From the NCBI GenBank assembly GCA_041831635.1, contig JBHASY010000132.1:1-64000 (forward strand): DNA of 64,000 bases, given 5' to 3'. Both the position numbers and the translations under genes were made by a program. The notes beneath the pieces were generated by a model. That model did not search any database. It was not told the origin of the DNA and saw nothing but the letters and a program-made list of their open reading frames with translations. This document shows, piece after piece, positions 17,644-27,465 of the stretch (position 1 is the first letter of the stretch; every line of letters starts with the position of its first letter). Source of the stretch: Acetoanaerobium sp041831635 (GTDB lineage Bacteria; Bacillota; Clostridia; Peptostreptococcales; Filifactoraceae).

Positions 17644-18204
17644 TTAAACATTATATTTGTTCATCGCCTTGTCCATACCCTCTTTTATTGCCATAACTAT
17701 CGCGTCAACTGTATTGTCTATAGTTTCACAAAGAGGTTTGATTTCTTCTTTATTAAATCCCGATGTGACAAAATTTGCCAAATCCTGACCGTTTTTCGGT
17801 TTTGAAATCCCTATTCTAAATCTGGGAAAATCATCAAAACCCGTAAGATAAATAATGTTTCTCATACCGTTATGAGTTCCTGCACTTCCTTGCTTTCTTA
17901 TCCTCAGTCTTCCTACATCTAAATCAATATCGTCGTAAATCACGAAAATATTATTATGCTCAGGTTTATAAAAATTTATTGCCTGCATTACAGCCTCGCC
18001 GCTTAAATTCATATAAGTCTGAGGTTTGATAAGAACCACTTTTTCAGAACCTATTTTCCCTTCTCCTATAATAGACTTGAATTTTAGTTTGTTTACCTTT
18101 ATTCCGAGTTTCCCCGCCAAAACATCTATAGTGACAAAGCCTACGTTATGTCTTGTCCTTTCGTATTTAGAACCGGGATTTCCCAGTCCGATAATTAAAT
18201 ACAT
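17644..18204 (-). CDS. pth: Peptidyl-tRNA hydrolase
   Basis: 186 residues. It contains GLGNPGSKYERTRHNVGF with the catalytic His19, the NLSGEAV segment, VIYDDIDLDVGRLRIR and GSAGTHNGMRNI, all hallmark Pth motifs. It releases peptides from peptidyl-tRNA. A GAAAGGAAG ribosome site precedes it. It lies 32 bp upstream of mfd in the same direction, forming the common pth-mfd pair. Confidence 0.97.
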   Translation of the reverse strand: MYLIIGLGNPGSKYERTRHNVGFVTIDVLAGKLGIKVNKLKFKSIIGEGKIGSEKVVLIKPQTYMNLSGEAVMQAINFYKPEHNNIFVIYDDIDLDVGRLRIRKQGSAGTHNGMRNIIYLTGFDDFPRFRIGISKPKNGQDLANFVTSGFNKEEIKPLCETIDNTVDAIVMAIKEGMDKAMNKYNV

Positions 18205-18260
18205 AAATTTCTTCCTTTCTTGCTATATTAAACTTTTAATCATTCATCATAACACGCAAA

Positions 18261-18301
18261 AACTCCTGAGACTATAGCCATTTATGCATAATCCAGGAGT
18301 T
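18261..18301 (-). terminator. Terminator after prs
   Basis: An 8-bp stem (AACTCCTG / CAGGAGTT) with a long 25-nt loop is followed by TTTTTG on the minus strand. It sits about 60 bp past the prs stop and upstream of pth. Confidence 0.6.
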
Positions 18302-18359
18302 CTAATTTTTTCAAAACCCGGTTGCAAACAGACTTTCAAAATGCCTGTTTTCTTCTCAA

Positions 18360-19316
18360 CTATTTTTCAATAGTAAATAATTTACTTACAGATTCATTTG
18401 AGAATATCTTTCTTATAGCTGAGGCAAATATCGGTGCCACACTTTCTACCTTTATTTTTTCGATTTGCTTTTCAGGCGGAAGCGGTATAGTATCCAGTAC
18501 CACTACTTCTTTAAGCGATGATTTTTCGATACGTTCTATTGCAGGTCCTGAAAGCACAGGGTGGGTACAGCAGGAATAAACGTCTTTTGCTCCAAATTTT
18601 TTCAGAGCCTCAGCCCCATTTACCAAAGTTCCCGCCGTATCTATCATATCGTCGATAATTATTGCATTTTTCCCTTGTATATCTCCTATTAAATTCATAA
18701 CTTCCGATACGTTAGCTTTAGGTCTACGTTTGTCTATGATAGCAAGCGGAGCGTCCAATTGCTCTGCAAAGGTTCTCGCTCTTCCTACACTTCCTAAATC
18801 GGGCGATACTACCACTAAATTCGGAATATTTTTCTTTTTAAAATGCTCTGCTAAAATCGGTCCTCCGTGCAAATGGTCAAGGGGAATATCAAAATACCCT
18901 TGAATTTGGGCAGCGTGTAAATCCATAGTAAGAACTCTGTCAGCCCCTGCAGCTGTGATTAGATTTGCTACCAATTTCGCCGTAATAGGGTCTCTGGCCT
19001 TAGCCTTTCTATCTTGTCTTGCATATCCATAGTATGGAACTACAGCCGTTATTCTTCCTGTAGATGCCCTTTTGAAAGCATCTATCATAATAAGAAGTTC
19101 CATTATATTTCCATTTACAGGAGAACAAGTAGGTTGAATGATAAAAGCGTCTACACCTCTTACCGTTTCATTGATATTTACAGATATCTCTCCATCGCTG
19201 AAACGTCCTACCTCTGCGTCACCTAACGGAACTCCCAGCTCCTTTGCAATACTTGCCGCCAGCTTATTATGAGCATTTCCCGAAAAAATTTTAATCTCGC
19301 TACCACTCGTGTTCAT
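18360..19316 (-). CDS. prs: Ribose-phosphate pyrophosphokinase
   Basis: 318 residues, normal length. Motifs are FSGNAHNKLA near the N-terminus, the flexible-loop region YYGYARQDRKAKARDPITAK, the ribose-phosphate site IDDMIDTAGTLVNGAE and the C-terminal SVAPIFASAIRKIF. It makes PRPP for nucleotide synthesis. It lies 26 bp after glmU with an AGGAGG site, the standard glmU-prs pair. The nearby PurR is a PRPP-responsive regulator. Confidence 0.98.
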   Translation of the reverse strand: MNTSGSEIKIFSGNAHNKLAASIAKELGVPLGDAEVGRFSDGEISVNINETVRGVDAFIIQPTCSPVNGNIMELLIMIDAFKRASTGRITAVVPYYGYARQDRKAKARDPITAKLVANLITAAGADRVLTMDLHAAQIQGYFDIPLDHLHGGPILAEHFKKKNIPNLVVVSPDLGSVGRARTFAEQLDAPLAIIDKRRPKANVSEVMNLIGDIQGKNAIIIDDMIDTAGTLVNGAEALKKFGAKDVYSCCTHPVLSGPAIERIEKSSLKEVVVLDTIPLPPEKQIEKIKVESVAPIFASAIRKIFSNESVSKLFTIEK

Positions 19317-19342
19317 TACGAAATGACCTCCTAAAATATTTT

Positions 19343-20698
19343 CTATAATCCTTTTTTCTCTCTCCAGCCCTCTTTTATTGCCTTTTTAGGTCTTGCTACA
19401 AACAGCGATCCTTTAGGAACATTTACCGTAACTGTAGATCCCGCAGCTACGTAACCGCCTTCTTCTACAGTAACGGGAGCCACCAGATTTGAATTCGATC
19501 CTATAAATGCATTGTCTTTTACTATGCTTTGGGATTTCTTTTTTCCGTCGTAATTTACAAATACTACTCCACAGCCTATATTTACATTTTTTCCAACTAT
19601 TGCATCTCCTATATAAGAAAGATGAGATGCCTTTGAACCGCTTCCTATCTCGGCATTTTTCACTTCTACAAAGTCACCTATCTTTACACCCTCTCCTAAA
19701 ACCGACTTAGGTCTAAGATAAGCGTAAGGTCCTATTGTAGTTTTCGATCCTACTTTGCTGCTTAGTATCGTAGAACTTTTTATGGTTACACCGTCATCTA
19801 TAGTAGAATCTTCTATAGTGGTATTTTCTCTTATGATACAGTCTTCTCCTATAACGGTATCTCCTTTTATATGGCAGTTCGGATAAATAACGGTATCTCT
19901 TCCGATTTTTACATCTTTACCGATATAGGTCGAGTTTACATCTATCAAAGTTACTCCATTTTCCATATGAAATCTGTTTATTTCCATTCTCATAATTTTT
20001 TCAGCTTCACTAAGCTGAATTCTGCTGTTTACACCCATAATCTCGGTTTTATCGGTCTGATATATTCCTATCCTATGTCCTGAATTTTTGATATGCTCCA
20101 GCACATCTGTGAGATAATATTCTCTCTGAGCATTGTCGGCACTTAATTTAGACAGATTTTCCTTTAAAAGTCTTCCATCTATTATGTACATTCCTGCATT
20201 GATTTCTTTTATTTTCTTTTCTTCTTCACCGGCATCTTTTTGTTCTCGGATATATTTAAAATTGTTTGATTCATCTCTTACTATTCTTCCGTATCCTGTA
20301 GGGTCATCTTCTATAGCACTCATAACGACAGCCTCATATCCCTCTGATTTAGTTTTCATCATAGCCTTTAAAGTTTCACCCTTTATAAGAGGAGTATCTC
20401 CACAAAGTATCAAAACTTCATCTTCGTCGCCGATATAGCTCTCTGCCATCATAACTGCATGGCCTGTTCCAAGCTGTTCTTCCTGAAGTGCAATTTCAGC
20501 CGTATCGCCTAAATGTTCCCTTAACATGTCAGCCATATGTCCTATAACGACCACAGGTTTTCTGCCCGTTACTTCTTTCGCCGCTTCAATAACATGGGTC
20601 AGCATAGGTTTATCTAAAATCTTATGTAACACCTTTGGAATCTTGGATTTCATTCTTGTTCCCTGTCCGGCTGCAAGAATTACAACCTTCAAATTCAT
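19343..20698 (-). CDS. glmU: Bifunctional GlmU (GlcNAc-1-P uridylyltransferase / GlcN-1-P acetyltransferase)
   Basis: 451 residues. The N-terminal pyrophosphorylase domain begins VVILAAGQGTRMKSKIPKVLHKI and has EEQLGTGHAV. The C-terminal left-handed beta-helix runs from about 250, with acetyltransferase residues around FVEVKNAEIGSGSKASHLSYIGDA and VFVNYDGKKK. It produces UDP-GlcNAc for peptidoglycan and wall polymers. It stands between spoVG and prs, a conserved Firmicute order. Confidence 0.98.
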   Translation of the reverse strand: MNLKVVILAAGQGTRMKSKIPKVLHKILDKPMLTHVIEAAKEVTGRKPVVVIGHMADMLREHLGDTAEIALQEEQLGTGHAVMMAESYIGDEDEVLILCGDTPLIKGETLKAMMKTKSEGYEAVVMSAIEDDPTGYGRIVRDESNNFKYIREQKDAGEEEKKIKEINAGMYIIDGRLLKENLSKLSADNAQREYYLTDVLEHIKNSGHRIGIYQTDKTEIMGVNSRIQLSEAEKIMRMEINRFHMENGVTLIDVNSTYIGKDVKIGRDTVIYPNCHIKGDTVIGEDCIIRENTTIEDSTIDDGVTIKSSTILSSKVGSKTTIGPYAYLRPKSVLGEGVKIGDFVEVKNAEIGSGSKASHLSYIGDAIVGKNVNIGCGVVFVNYDGKKKSQSIVKDNAFIGSNSNLVAPVTVEEGGYVAAGSTVTVNVPKGSLFVARPKKAIKEGWREKKGL

Positions 20699-20822
20699 AA
20701 CATAGCCTCACTTTATAATTTTATAATAAAACATTTGATTTACCATAGACTATCATAGCATTTTTTTTGAAAAATGTATAGAAAAGATAAAAGACTGAGA
20801 GTTTTTATCTTGTTTTAAATAA

Positions 20823-20866
20823 AAAAGCGGATGGCAACTACAGTAACGTAGCTGTCATCCGCTTTT
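20823..20866 (-). terminator. Terminator after spoVG
   Basis: A strong stem (AAAAGCGGATG / CATCCGCTTTT, extended inside by a partly paired region) is followed on the minus strand by TTTTTATTT. It separates spoVG from glmU. Confidence 0.85.
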
Positions 20867-20966
20867 AATTGCAATGTGAAATAAATTTTTACAACCTCTA
20901 ACAAATAACATCTTAATTAAAACCGGTATTAGAGCAATAAAAAATTATTTAACCGATAGTCTTAAT

Positions 20967-21266
20967 TTAGACAAATTGCTCTACACTCTCTTCGTCTTCC
21001 ACTTCCATTCTATCCTTTGCCTCATCATATGCCTTTAAGATTTCATCTTGAAGAGACTGTCTCATTTCAGAATTTATAGGATGTGAAATATCTCTAAATT
21101 CGCCCTCTCCTACCTTTCTGCTGGGCATAGCAATAAATAGTCCGCTTTGTCCTTCTATAATCTTAATATCATGAACTACAAAAGCATTATCAAAAGTTAC
21201 CGATACAATCCCTCTCATCTTTCCTTCTTCTGACAGTTTCCTAACTCTTACATCTGTAATTTTCAT
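20967..21266 (-). CDS. spoVG: SpoVG RNA/DNA-binding regulator
   Basis: 99 residues from the ATG at 21266, chosen because AAAAGGAGTG lies 10-15 nt upstream and the family begins MKITDVRVRK; a longer frame exists but adds a non-conserved stretch. It contains FVVHDIKIIEG, LFIAMPSRK and RDISHPINSE, all typical. SpoVG binds nucleic acid and affects septation, capsule and sporulation in different Firmicutes, including non-sporulating ones. It lies downstream of purR, as in many genomes. Confidence 0.96.
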   Translation of the reverse strand: MKITDVRVRKLSEEGKMRGIVSVTFDNAFVVHDIKIIEGQSGLFIAMPSRKVGEGEFRDISHPINSEMRQSLQDEILKAYDEAKDRMEVEDEESVEQFV

Positions 21267-21383
21267 CTGCTCCACACTCCTTTTGCTTGATTTTATTTGT
21301 CGCAATTTACTTTAGACTACCTTATCTACTTTAAAAAATTCTACAAAAAAATAGAAAATCCTTCCAAAAAAAATATTTTTTCC

Positions 21384-22199
21384 CTAAATTTTGTTAATTA
21401 TTTTTATGTTAGGCCAAACCTTGCTCTTTGTACTTTGCTCGTCCAGTTCTAAAAGCGAAAAATAATTATCTATCATCTTCTCTTCAGGTTTAGTAGTTGA
21501 TATAAGAACCCCTGTAGCGGCTACCTCCACCTTAAACTCTTTCATAAGGTCGTGCATTCCTTTTAAAGTTCCTCCACCTCTCATAAAATCATCTATGAGA
21601 ATGACTCTGGACCCTTCCCTTATATTTCTGCGTGGCAGGCTCATAGTCTGAACATTTCCACTGGTTCCGGACACATAGGTAATACCTAGAGATGAACCCT
21701 CAGAAATTTTAGAGTTCTTCCTTATTATAAGAAGCGGTATATTCATAGCCTTAGCAGTCATGAGAGCCATAGGTATGCCCTTAGTTTCTATGGTCACTAA
21801 ATAATCTACATCTCTATAGTCAATTATCGAAGCAAAAATATTTCCAATCGTAGCTGCTATATCAGGATCGTAGATTATATCTATCAAATATAAAAATCCA
21901 CCCGGAAGAACCCGATCTTCACTTTGAATTTTTTCGCTTATATCCTGAAGGAAGCTACAAATCTCATCTTTTGAAACCTCCGGAATATATTTTACTCCCC
22001 CTGATGCACCCGCAATAGTTATCACTTTTCCTAATTTCATTCTTTCAAATACATTTTTTACAAACATAACATCTTCACTAAGTGTAGATTTTGCAGTGCT
22101 GAATCTTTCAGTAAAATAGCTAAGTGTAAAAGTTTTATTCGGGTGTTCTGTAAGTATTTTTACTATAGCACCTATGCGTTCACTTCTTTTTAATTTCAT
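21384..22199 (-). CDS. purR: PurR purine operon repressor
   Basis: 271 residues. The N-terminal winged helix (about 1-70, MKLKRSERIGAIVKIL through AKSTLSEDV) is followed by a phosphoribosyltransferase-fold domain with the PRPP site VILIDDFMRGGGTLKGM near 203. PRPP binding relieves DNA binding. A GAGGAG ribosome site precedes the ATG. It is divergent from murC, and the ~240 bp between them hold both promoters. A TATACT box at 22351-22356 would serve murC. Confidence 0.95.
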   Translation of the reverse strand: MKLKRSERIGAIVKILTEHPNKTFTLSYFTERFSTAKSTLSEDVMFVKNVFERMKLGKVITIAGASGGVKYIPEVSKDEICSFLQDISEKIQSEDRVLPGGFLYLIDIIYDPDIAATIGNIFASIIDYRDVDYLVTIETKGIPMALMTAKAMNIPLLIIRKNSKISEGSSLGITYVSGTSGNVQTMSLPRRNIREGSRVILIDDFMRGGGTLKGMHDLMKEFKVEVAATGVLISTTKPEEKMIDNYFSLLELDEQSTKSKVWPNIKIINKI

Positions 22200-22435
22200 A
22201 TATGTGCTCCTCTTTTTACTAATTAAATACGCAATTTTTTTATATATGTTTTGTATATTCCGTACATTTTATCATAAATATATCATAGATGTTTGTTTTT
22301 TAAAAGGTCGATTTTTTAATTTTTTTTTAGAAAAATATGTGATTTTGTGGTATACTCGTTAATAGCTTTACGATTGATTTGCATTGAACTTAAAACTATG
22401 CTTATGTCTCAATAATTTTAAGGAGTTGCCAATAT

Positions 22436-23788
22436 ATGAAGATACATTTTATAGGAATCGGCGGTATCAGTATGAGCGGTCTTGCTCATGTCTGCATCAA
22501 TTTAGGACACGAGGTGTCCGGTTCTGACAGGTCTATGAGTCCGATTTTGCAAAAGCTTATAGATAAAGACGCTACTATTTATATAGGACACGACGAAGAT
22601 CAACTAAAAGAAGATATAGACTTAGTAGTGTATACTGCCGCTGTAAAAGAAGATAATCCTGAGCTTGCAAAAGCTAGACGTCTAAATATGAACATCATAG
22701 ACAGGGCTACATTTTTAGGAAATGTTATGAAAAAATACGAAAATTCCATCGCTATATCGGGAACACACGGAAAAACCACTACTACCTCTATGGCGACAGT
22801 GATCTTTAACATAAGTAACGAAGACCCTACTGTTTTAGTAGGCGGAAACCTGAGTGCAATAGATGGAAATGTCAGGATAGGAAACTCTGAAGTTTTCATA
22901 ACTGAGGCATGTGAATATGTAGACAGTTTCTTAAAATTTTATCCCAAGATAGCAATAGTTTTAAACATAGAAGAAGACCATTTGGATTATTTTTCAGGGC
23001 TGGAGCAAATCCGGACTTCATTTGCAAAATTTGCCTCTCAAGTGAAGCCGGACGGTGTCATAATTGCAAACGCAGATGATGAAAACATATTAAAAGCCTT
23101 AGAAGATGTAGATAAAACCAAAATATATTTTGGAAGAAATGAGAATTGTCAGGCGATAATTCACGACGAAGTTTACGATTCTTCCGGATACCCTACCTTT
23201 TCACTTTCAATGGACAAAAACCTGATAGGCAGGTTTACTTTAAAAGTTCCCGGAAGACATAATGTCATAAATGCTGTTGCCGCTATACTTTCAGCTTATG
23301 TAAGCAAGATTTCTCCTCAACTTATAAAAGAAGGAATAGAATCCTATACCGGTGTAGGTAGAAGATTTGAGTATAAAGGAGAGACAAACGGTATCAAAAT
23401 TTATGACGATTATGCCCACCACCCTACAGAAATCGCCGCTACCTTAAGTGCAGCCAAGATGATTAAGCACAATATTCTTTACACCGTTTTTCAGCCTCAT
23501 ACCTACACCAGAACTAAAGAACTTCTAAGCAAGTTCGCTGTCTGTTTTAAAGACGCTGAAGTGGTTATAATATCCGATATTTATGCAGCCAGAGAAAAAG
23601 ACCCCAAAAATATACATTCCAAAGATTTAGTCGAAGCTATAAAAAAATCAGGCAAAGATGCTATGTATATAGGCTCACTGGATGAAGTTAAAAGCTACCT
23701 TGAATCTGTCCTTAAACCTGATGATATAGTGTTTACTATAGGTGCAGGAGATGTGAATACTGTCGGAGAATACTTGCTAAACAAATAA
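22436..23788 (+). CDS. murC: UDP-N-acetylmuramate--L-alanine ligase
   Basis: 450 residues. The N-terminal nucleotide-binding motif is FIGIGGISMSGLAHV, the ATP loop is SGTHGKTTTTSMATV near 107, the central domain has EEDHLDYF, and the C-terminal domain contains YDDYAHHPTEIAATL. It adds the first residue of the peptidoglycan stem peptide. An AAGGAG site precedes the ATG. It is transcribed alone, convergent with rsmA. Confidence 0.98.
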   Translation: MKIHFIGIGGISMSGLAHVCINLGHEVSGSDRSMSPILQKLIDKDATIYIGHDEDQLKEDIDLVVYTAAVKEDNPELAKARRLNMNIIDRATFLGNVMKKYENSIAISGTHGKTTTTSMATVIFNISNEDPTVLVGGNLSAIDGNVRIGNSEVFITEACEYVDSFLKFYPKIAIVLNIEEDHLDYFSGLEQIRTSFAKFASQVKPDGVIIANADDENILKALEDVDKTKIYFGRNENCQAIIHDEVYDSSGYPTFSLSMDKNLIGRFTLKVPGRHNVINAVAAILSAYVSKISPQLIKEGIESYTGVGRRFEYKGETNGIKIYDDYAHHPTEIAATLSAAKMIKHNILYTVFQPHTYTRTKELLSKFAVCFKDAEVVIISDIYAAREKDPKNIHSKDLVEAIKKSGKDAMYIGSLDEVKSYLESVLKPDDIVFTIGAGDVNTVGEYLLNK

Positions 23789-23808
23789 AAAGCCTATTTA
23801 GGCTTTTT
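23787..23808. terminator. Bidirectional terminator between murC and rsmA
   Basis: An 8-bp stem (AAAAAGCC / GGCTTTTT) with a 6-nt loop overlaps both gene ends and has T runs on each side. Confidence 0.8.
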
Positions 23809-24669
23809 TATTATTGCCGCATATTCATTTGCCAGAGAAGCAAACTGTTTCATATCCAAAGTTTCTCCTCTAAGCCCGGCATCTATATTTGCCATTTCTA
23901 ATGCTGTTTTAGCTTCCTCTTTCCCTCCTAAACTTCCAAAAGTAGAAAGAGCGTTGAGAAGAGTTTTGCGTCTCTTTGAAAACGCAGCCTTTACAACCTC
24001 GAAAAACAAATCTTCATCTATCAGACCTACTCCCTTATCTTCTTTAACTTCCAGTTTGATAACGGCAGAGTCCACGTTCGGTTCAGGCACAAAGGCACCC
24101 TTTGGCACTTTTGTAACTATCTCGGTATCACAATAATACTGAACTGCTACCGAAAGAGAGCCGTAATCTTTAGTTTTAGGCACAGCATTTATTCTATCCG
24201 CTACTTCCTTTTGGATCATCACGACCATAGTTTTAAGCGGAATTTTTTCTTCTAAAAATCTCATTATTATAGGAGTAGTAATATAATATGGCAGGTTAGC
24301 AACTACCTTGACTTTTCTCTCCGGCGAATACTCGTTTACAAGACTGTGCAAATCAATTTTTAATATATCCTGATTTACTATCTTAATATTTTTTCTGTCT
24401 GAAAGAGTTTCCCTTAATATAGGAATTAGGTTTTTGTCTATTTCTATGCTTACTACCTGCTTTGCTCTATATGACAGTTCTCTTGTAAGAGTTCCTATAC
24501 CGGGACCTATCTCTACTACAGTATCTTCACTTTCTATTTTAGCACTTTCTACTATCTTACTAAGAACATTTTCATCTACCAGGAAATTCTGTCCCAGCGA
24601 CTTTGTAAACCTGAATCCATATTTATTTACTATATCTTTTGTAACCTTATGCGAGGCTAAGCTATTCAT
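23794..24669 (-). CDS. rsmA: 16S rRNA dimethyladenosine transferase
   Basis: 291 residues. FRFTKSLGQNFLVDENVL, the SAM motif EIGPGIGTLTREL and the catalytic NLPYYITTPI are all present. It dimethylates the two adjacent adenosines near the 3' end of 16S rRNA. Its start overlaps the end of rnmV by 8 bp, the usual rnmV-rsmA (ksgA) coupling in Firmicutes. Confidence 0.98.
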   Translation of the reverse strand: MNSLASHKVTKDIVNKYGFRFTKSLGQNFLVDENVLSKIVESAKIESEDTVVEIGPGIGTLTRELSYRAKQVVSIEIDKNLIPILRETLSDRKNIKIVNQDILKIDLHSLVNEYSPERKVKVVANLPYYITTPIIMRFLEEKIPLKTMVVMIQKEVADRINAVPKTKDYGSLSVAVQYYCDTEIVTKVPKGAFVPEPNVDSAVIKLEVKEDKGVGLIDEDLFFEVVKAAFSKRRKTLLNALSTFGSLGGKEEAKTALEMANIDAGLRGETLDMKQFASLANEYAAIIKKPK

Positions 24670-25210
24670 TTTCCCTCTCCAATTCCTTTAATCCTTCTTT
24701 AAATTCTTCTCTCGTAATTCCATAGTTGTTTAACCTGTTTAGAAACTGCTTAGCATTGCAATAACCTATACCCAGCTTCTTCCCCAGCACATCTCTTCTA
24801 AAACTTGAGTTCTCCATTCCTACTAAATCATTTTGTATCATATCTGATTGAGTAAACTCATTCCTTTTATCTACCTCTTCGTATCTGGCTTTTTTAAGAG
24901 CCTGTATGATACTCTCGGGAGAGGCATTTTCCACACCTATATCGTCATTTTTAAGTCCTGCCTGCCTGGATATAAAAGCATGCTTACAGTTATTACCCAC
25001 CAGTTTTGTTATTTTATCTCTTATCCTCTCTCCTGCATAGTCAGGGTCGGTAAGAACTATTATTCCTCTTTCCTTATGAGCTTTTATTATTCTTTCTGCC
25101 ACTCCCTTTGGAAAACCGTATCCATTCGTAGCTATGACCTCTGCATCTACGGCTTTTTTTACTGCCGAGATATCGTCTTTTCCCTCTACCACTATAACTT
25201 CTTTTACCAT
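24662..25210 (-). CDS. rnmV: Ribonuclease M5
   Basis: 182 residues from the ATG at 25210, chosen because GCAGAGGG lies just upstream and the family begins with KEVIVVEGKDD. A start 45 nt earlier lacks a good ribosome site. The TOPRIM domain is clear: VVEGKDD at the N-terminus and LTDPDYAGERIR with the DxD metal site. It matures the 5S rRNA precursor. The rnmV-rsmA overlap is typical. Confidence 0.95.
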   Translation of the reverse strand: MVKEVIVVEGKDDISAVKKAVDAEVIATNGYGFPKGVAERIIKAHKERGIIVLTDPDYAGERIRDKITKLVGNNCKHAFISRQAGLKNDDIGVENASPESIIQALKKARYEEVDKRNEFTQSDMIQNDLVGMENSSFRRDVLGKKLGIGYCNAKQFLNRLNNYGITREEFKEGLKELERENE

Positions 25211-25473
25211 TATTCTACCCTCTGCAAATATATTTTCAACCTGTTTACTCCTCATCTTTACAAGACCATTGTGTTACAAATATTTGTTTTTGTCAATTTT
25301 AAAGCTTTTTATATCGAAATTTAGTTAGAATTTTTTTGATTATAAATAAAAATTTTTAACTTTGTGAATATTATCTTGAGTTCGTGGTATAAAGTCTGAT
25401 AAAATTCCTGTGTTACAGTAAAAATCAAAACTTATAATACCAAAGCACAAAATAAATAGAAAGTGGTGGTTAA

Positions 25474-26514
25474 ATGAAAAGACTTATTTTTTCAATCATA
25501 GTTTTTATGCTTTTATCAAGTAATTTGGTTTTTAAAAATCAAGTTTTTTCTGAAAGCAATGAAATTTCAGGGTATAGTGTTATAGACGTTCCCTACATAT
25601 CACAGTTATATCCTCACAGAGCAGTCGTAGGTTGTGAACCTGCCGCCTTACTGATGGGACTGAAATACAAAGGTGTGGCTACTGATGTTTCTTTAGAAAA
25701 TTTTTTAGCTGCTATGCCGAAAACTTCAACTGACCCTGCCAAAGGTTTTGCCGGTTCTCCTTATACCCCCAGCGAAAAAATAAGAACCACCATATATCCT
25801 AAGCCTTTATCCGACTACGCAAATACTTATATGGACGGCATAACCAGAGATATATCGGGTTGTGAACTGGATACTATAAAAATGGAACTGTTAAATGGAA
25901 ATCCTGTGCTTATATACGCTACTATGTGGTGGAATAAACCTTATTACAGACAGTTTAATATAGAGGGAGAAAAACAGTGGTTACTTAGAAATAATCACGC
26001 AGTTCTTCTTACAGGTTATGACTCTGAAAATCAAAAATTTTATGTAGCGGATCCATACAATAAATCTGCACCTAAAAAATCTTATTTTTATTGGATAAAT
26101 GAGTCTAAATTAAAACCTATTTACGATGAGAGAAAATGGGCTATTGCAGTAGGGGAAACTGCCCCTACGCCGGTTCCGAATTCTTTAGAAGATATCAAAC
26201 CGGAAGACTTCATAGATGTTTTGATAAATAACAACCCTTATAAAGGAGTGTTATTTGAAGAAATCGTATATGTCGACCTTGCACTTGTTTTAGAAAAGGA
26301 ACTAAATTCTATTTATTCCTATGACCCTAATCTAATGAATGCAACTGTCCGTTTTGATGGCAAATTCTTCACTATAAGTCTTATAAACGGAAGTATCTAT
26401 GACGATAAGAACTCTTTTACAGGAAGAATAAGCGATAAAAAACTTGTCATAGACGGCAAAACTTATATTGATAAGCAAGATATTGATACCTTGCTTGAAC
26501 TTTTGAAACAATAA
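25474..26514 (+). CDS. Secreted C39-like cysteine peptidase
   Basis: 346 residues with a signal peptide (about 1-26, no lipobox). A papain-like Peptidase_C39_2 domain follows. Cys54 sits in VVGCEPAALLMGL, His175 in NNHAVLLTGYD and Asp193 in VADPYN, giving an apparently complete catalytic set. After about residue 225 comes a separate ~120-residue C-terminal region of no recognised family. The protein should be exported and may cleave or bind surface peptides. It stands alone, divergent from rnmV. The 215-bp region before it is AT-rich with no other gene. Confidence 0.82.
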   Translation: MKRLIFSIIVFMLLSSNLVFKNQVFSESNEISGYSVIDVPYISQLYPHRAVVGCEPAALLMGLKYKGVATDVSLENFLAAMPKTSTDPAKGFAGSPYTPSEKIRTTIYPKPLSDYANTYMDGITRDISGCELDTIKMELLNGNPVLIYATMWWNKPYYRQFNIEGEKQWLLRNNHAVLLTGYDSENQKFYVADPYNKSAPKKSYFYWINESKLKPIYDERKWAIAVGETAPTPVPNSLEDIKPEDFIDVLINNNPYKGVLFEEIVYVDLALVLEKELNSIYSYDPNLMNATVRFDGKFFTISLINGSIYDDKNSFTGRISDKKLVIDGKTYIDKQDIDTLLELLKQ

Positions 26515-26556
26515 ACAGAAAAGTAAACTATATAATATTAGCCTTAAAGATTTACT

Positions 26557-26658
26557 CATATAAAAAACATATAAAACCACAGTGCAAGACATTGTACAGC
26601 TTTGTTTCAGACAAATCCGTATTTTCGTTTTTTACCGTGGTTTATATGTTTTTATATG
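26557..26658. repeat. Long imperfect inverted repeat with internal hairpins
   Basis: The outer arms (26557-26580 and 26637-26658) match along their whole length except for two one-base length differences in A/T runs; each outer end is CATATAAAAA or its complement. The 56-bp interior holds further short pairings (TTTGT/ACAAA; GTGCAA/TTGTAC). It lies between the convergent peptidase and tatD genes. It could be a bidirectional terminator, a MITE-like element or a structured RNA. Confidence 0.55.
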
Positions 26659-26666
26659 AAATTTGC

Positions 26667-27434
26667 TTATTTTATCCCAAAAAACTTAACAGCGTTTTCC
26701 ATAGTGATTTCAGCTATCTCCTCTACAGTCATTCCCCTTAAAGTTGCTAATTCTTGTGCCACATATCTGACTTTGGAAGGATCGTTTCGCCTTCCTCTAT
26801 ATGGTTCCGGTGTAAGATACGGAGCATCTGTTTCTATGAAAATTTTATCTATAGGAATAATCTTTGCAACTTCCTTTAGCTTGTTGCTCTTTTTAAATGT
26901 AAGCGGTCCTGCAAATGAAATATGACAGCCTAAATCCAGATACAGTTTTGCCATCTCAATACTCTGACTAAAGCAGTGAAGTACACATCCTATGTCTTTC
27001 TTATATTCTTTCAAAATCTCATAGGTTTCCATAGAGGCATCTCTGGAGTGGATTATTATAGGCAGATTTAATTTATTTGCAAGTTCCACTTGTTTTATAA
27101 AGAACTCTCTTTGTATTTCTCTGGGAGAATTATCATAATAATAATCAAGTCCTATCTCCCCTATAGCTACCACTTTTTCGTGATTTGACATTTGCTCAAG
27201 TTCAACAAAATCTTCCTCTTTCATATCTTTTACATCATGAGGATGAACACCTACGGCAGCATAAATTAAATCATATTTTTCGGCTAATTTTATGGCATTT
27301 CTTGAAGTTTTCATATCTGCGCCCACATTCACTACGAGCGATATATTGTTTTCTTTCAGGCTTGATATTAAACTTTCTCTGTCCTCGTCAAACCTCTCGT
27401 CATCCAAATGCGCATGTGTATCAAAAAGTCTCAT
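26667..27434 (-). CDS. TatD-family metal-dependent hydrolase (YabD-like)
   Basis: 255 residues. Metal ligands are visible in order: DTHAHLDDERF (His7, His9), GEIGLDYYY, IIHSRDA, LHCFSQS and ETDAPYLTPEP. TatD proteins are 3'-5' exonucleases or deoxyribonucleases in the amidohydrolase fold. It follows metG by about 30 bp, the usual metG-tatD order in Firmicutes, often upstream of rnmV-rsmA as here. Confidence 0.95.
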   Translation of the reverse strand: MRLFDTHAHLDDERFDEDRESLISSLKENNISLVVNVGADMKTSRNAIKLAEKYDLIYAAVGVHPHDVKDMKEEDFVELEQMSNHEKVVAIGEIGLDYYYDNSPREIQREFFIKQVELANKLNLPIIIHSRDASMETYEILKEYKKDIGCVLHCFSQSIEMAKLYLDLGCHISFAGPLTFKKSNKLKEVAKIIPIDKIFIETDAPYLTPEPYRGRRNDPSKVRYVAQELATLRGMTVEEIAEITMENAVKFFGIK

Positions 27435-27465
27435 CTGTCTTTCCTCTATTTTTCATACATCATTA

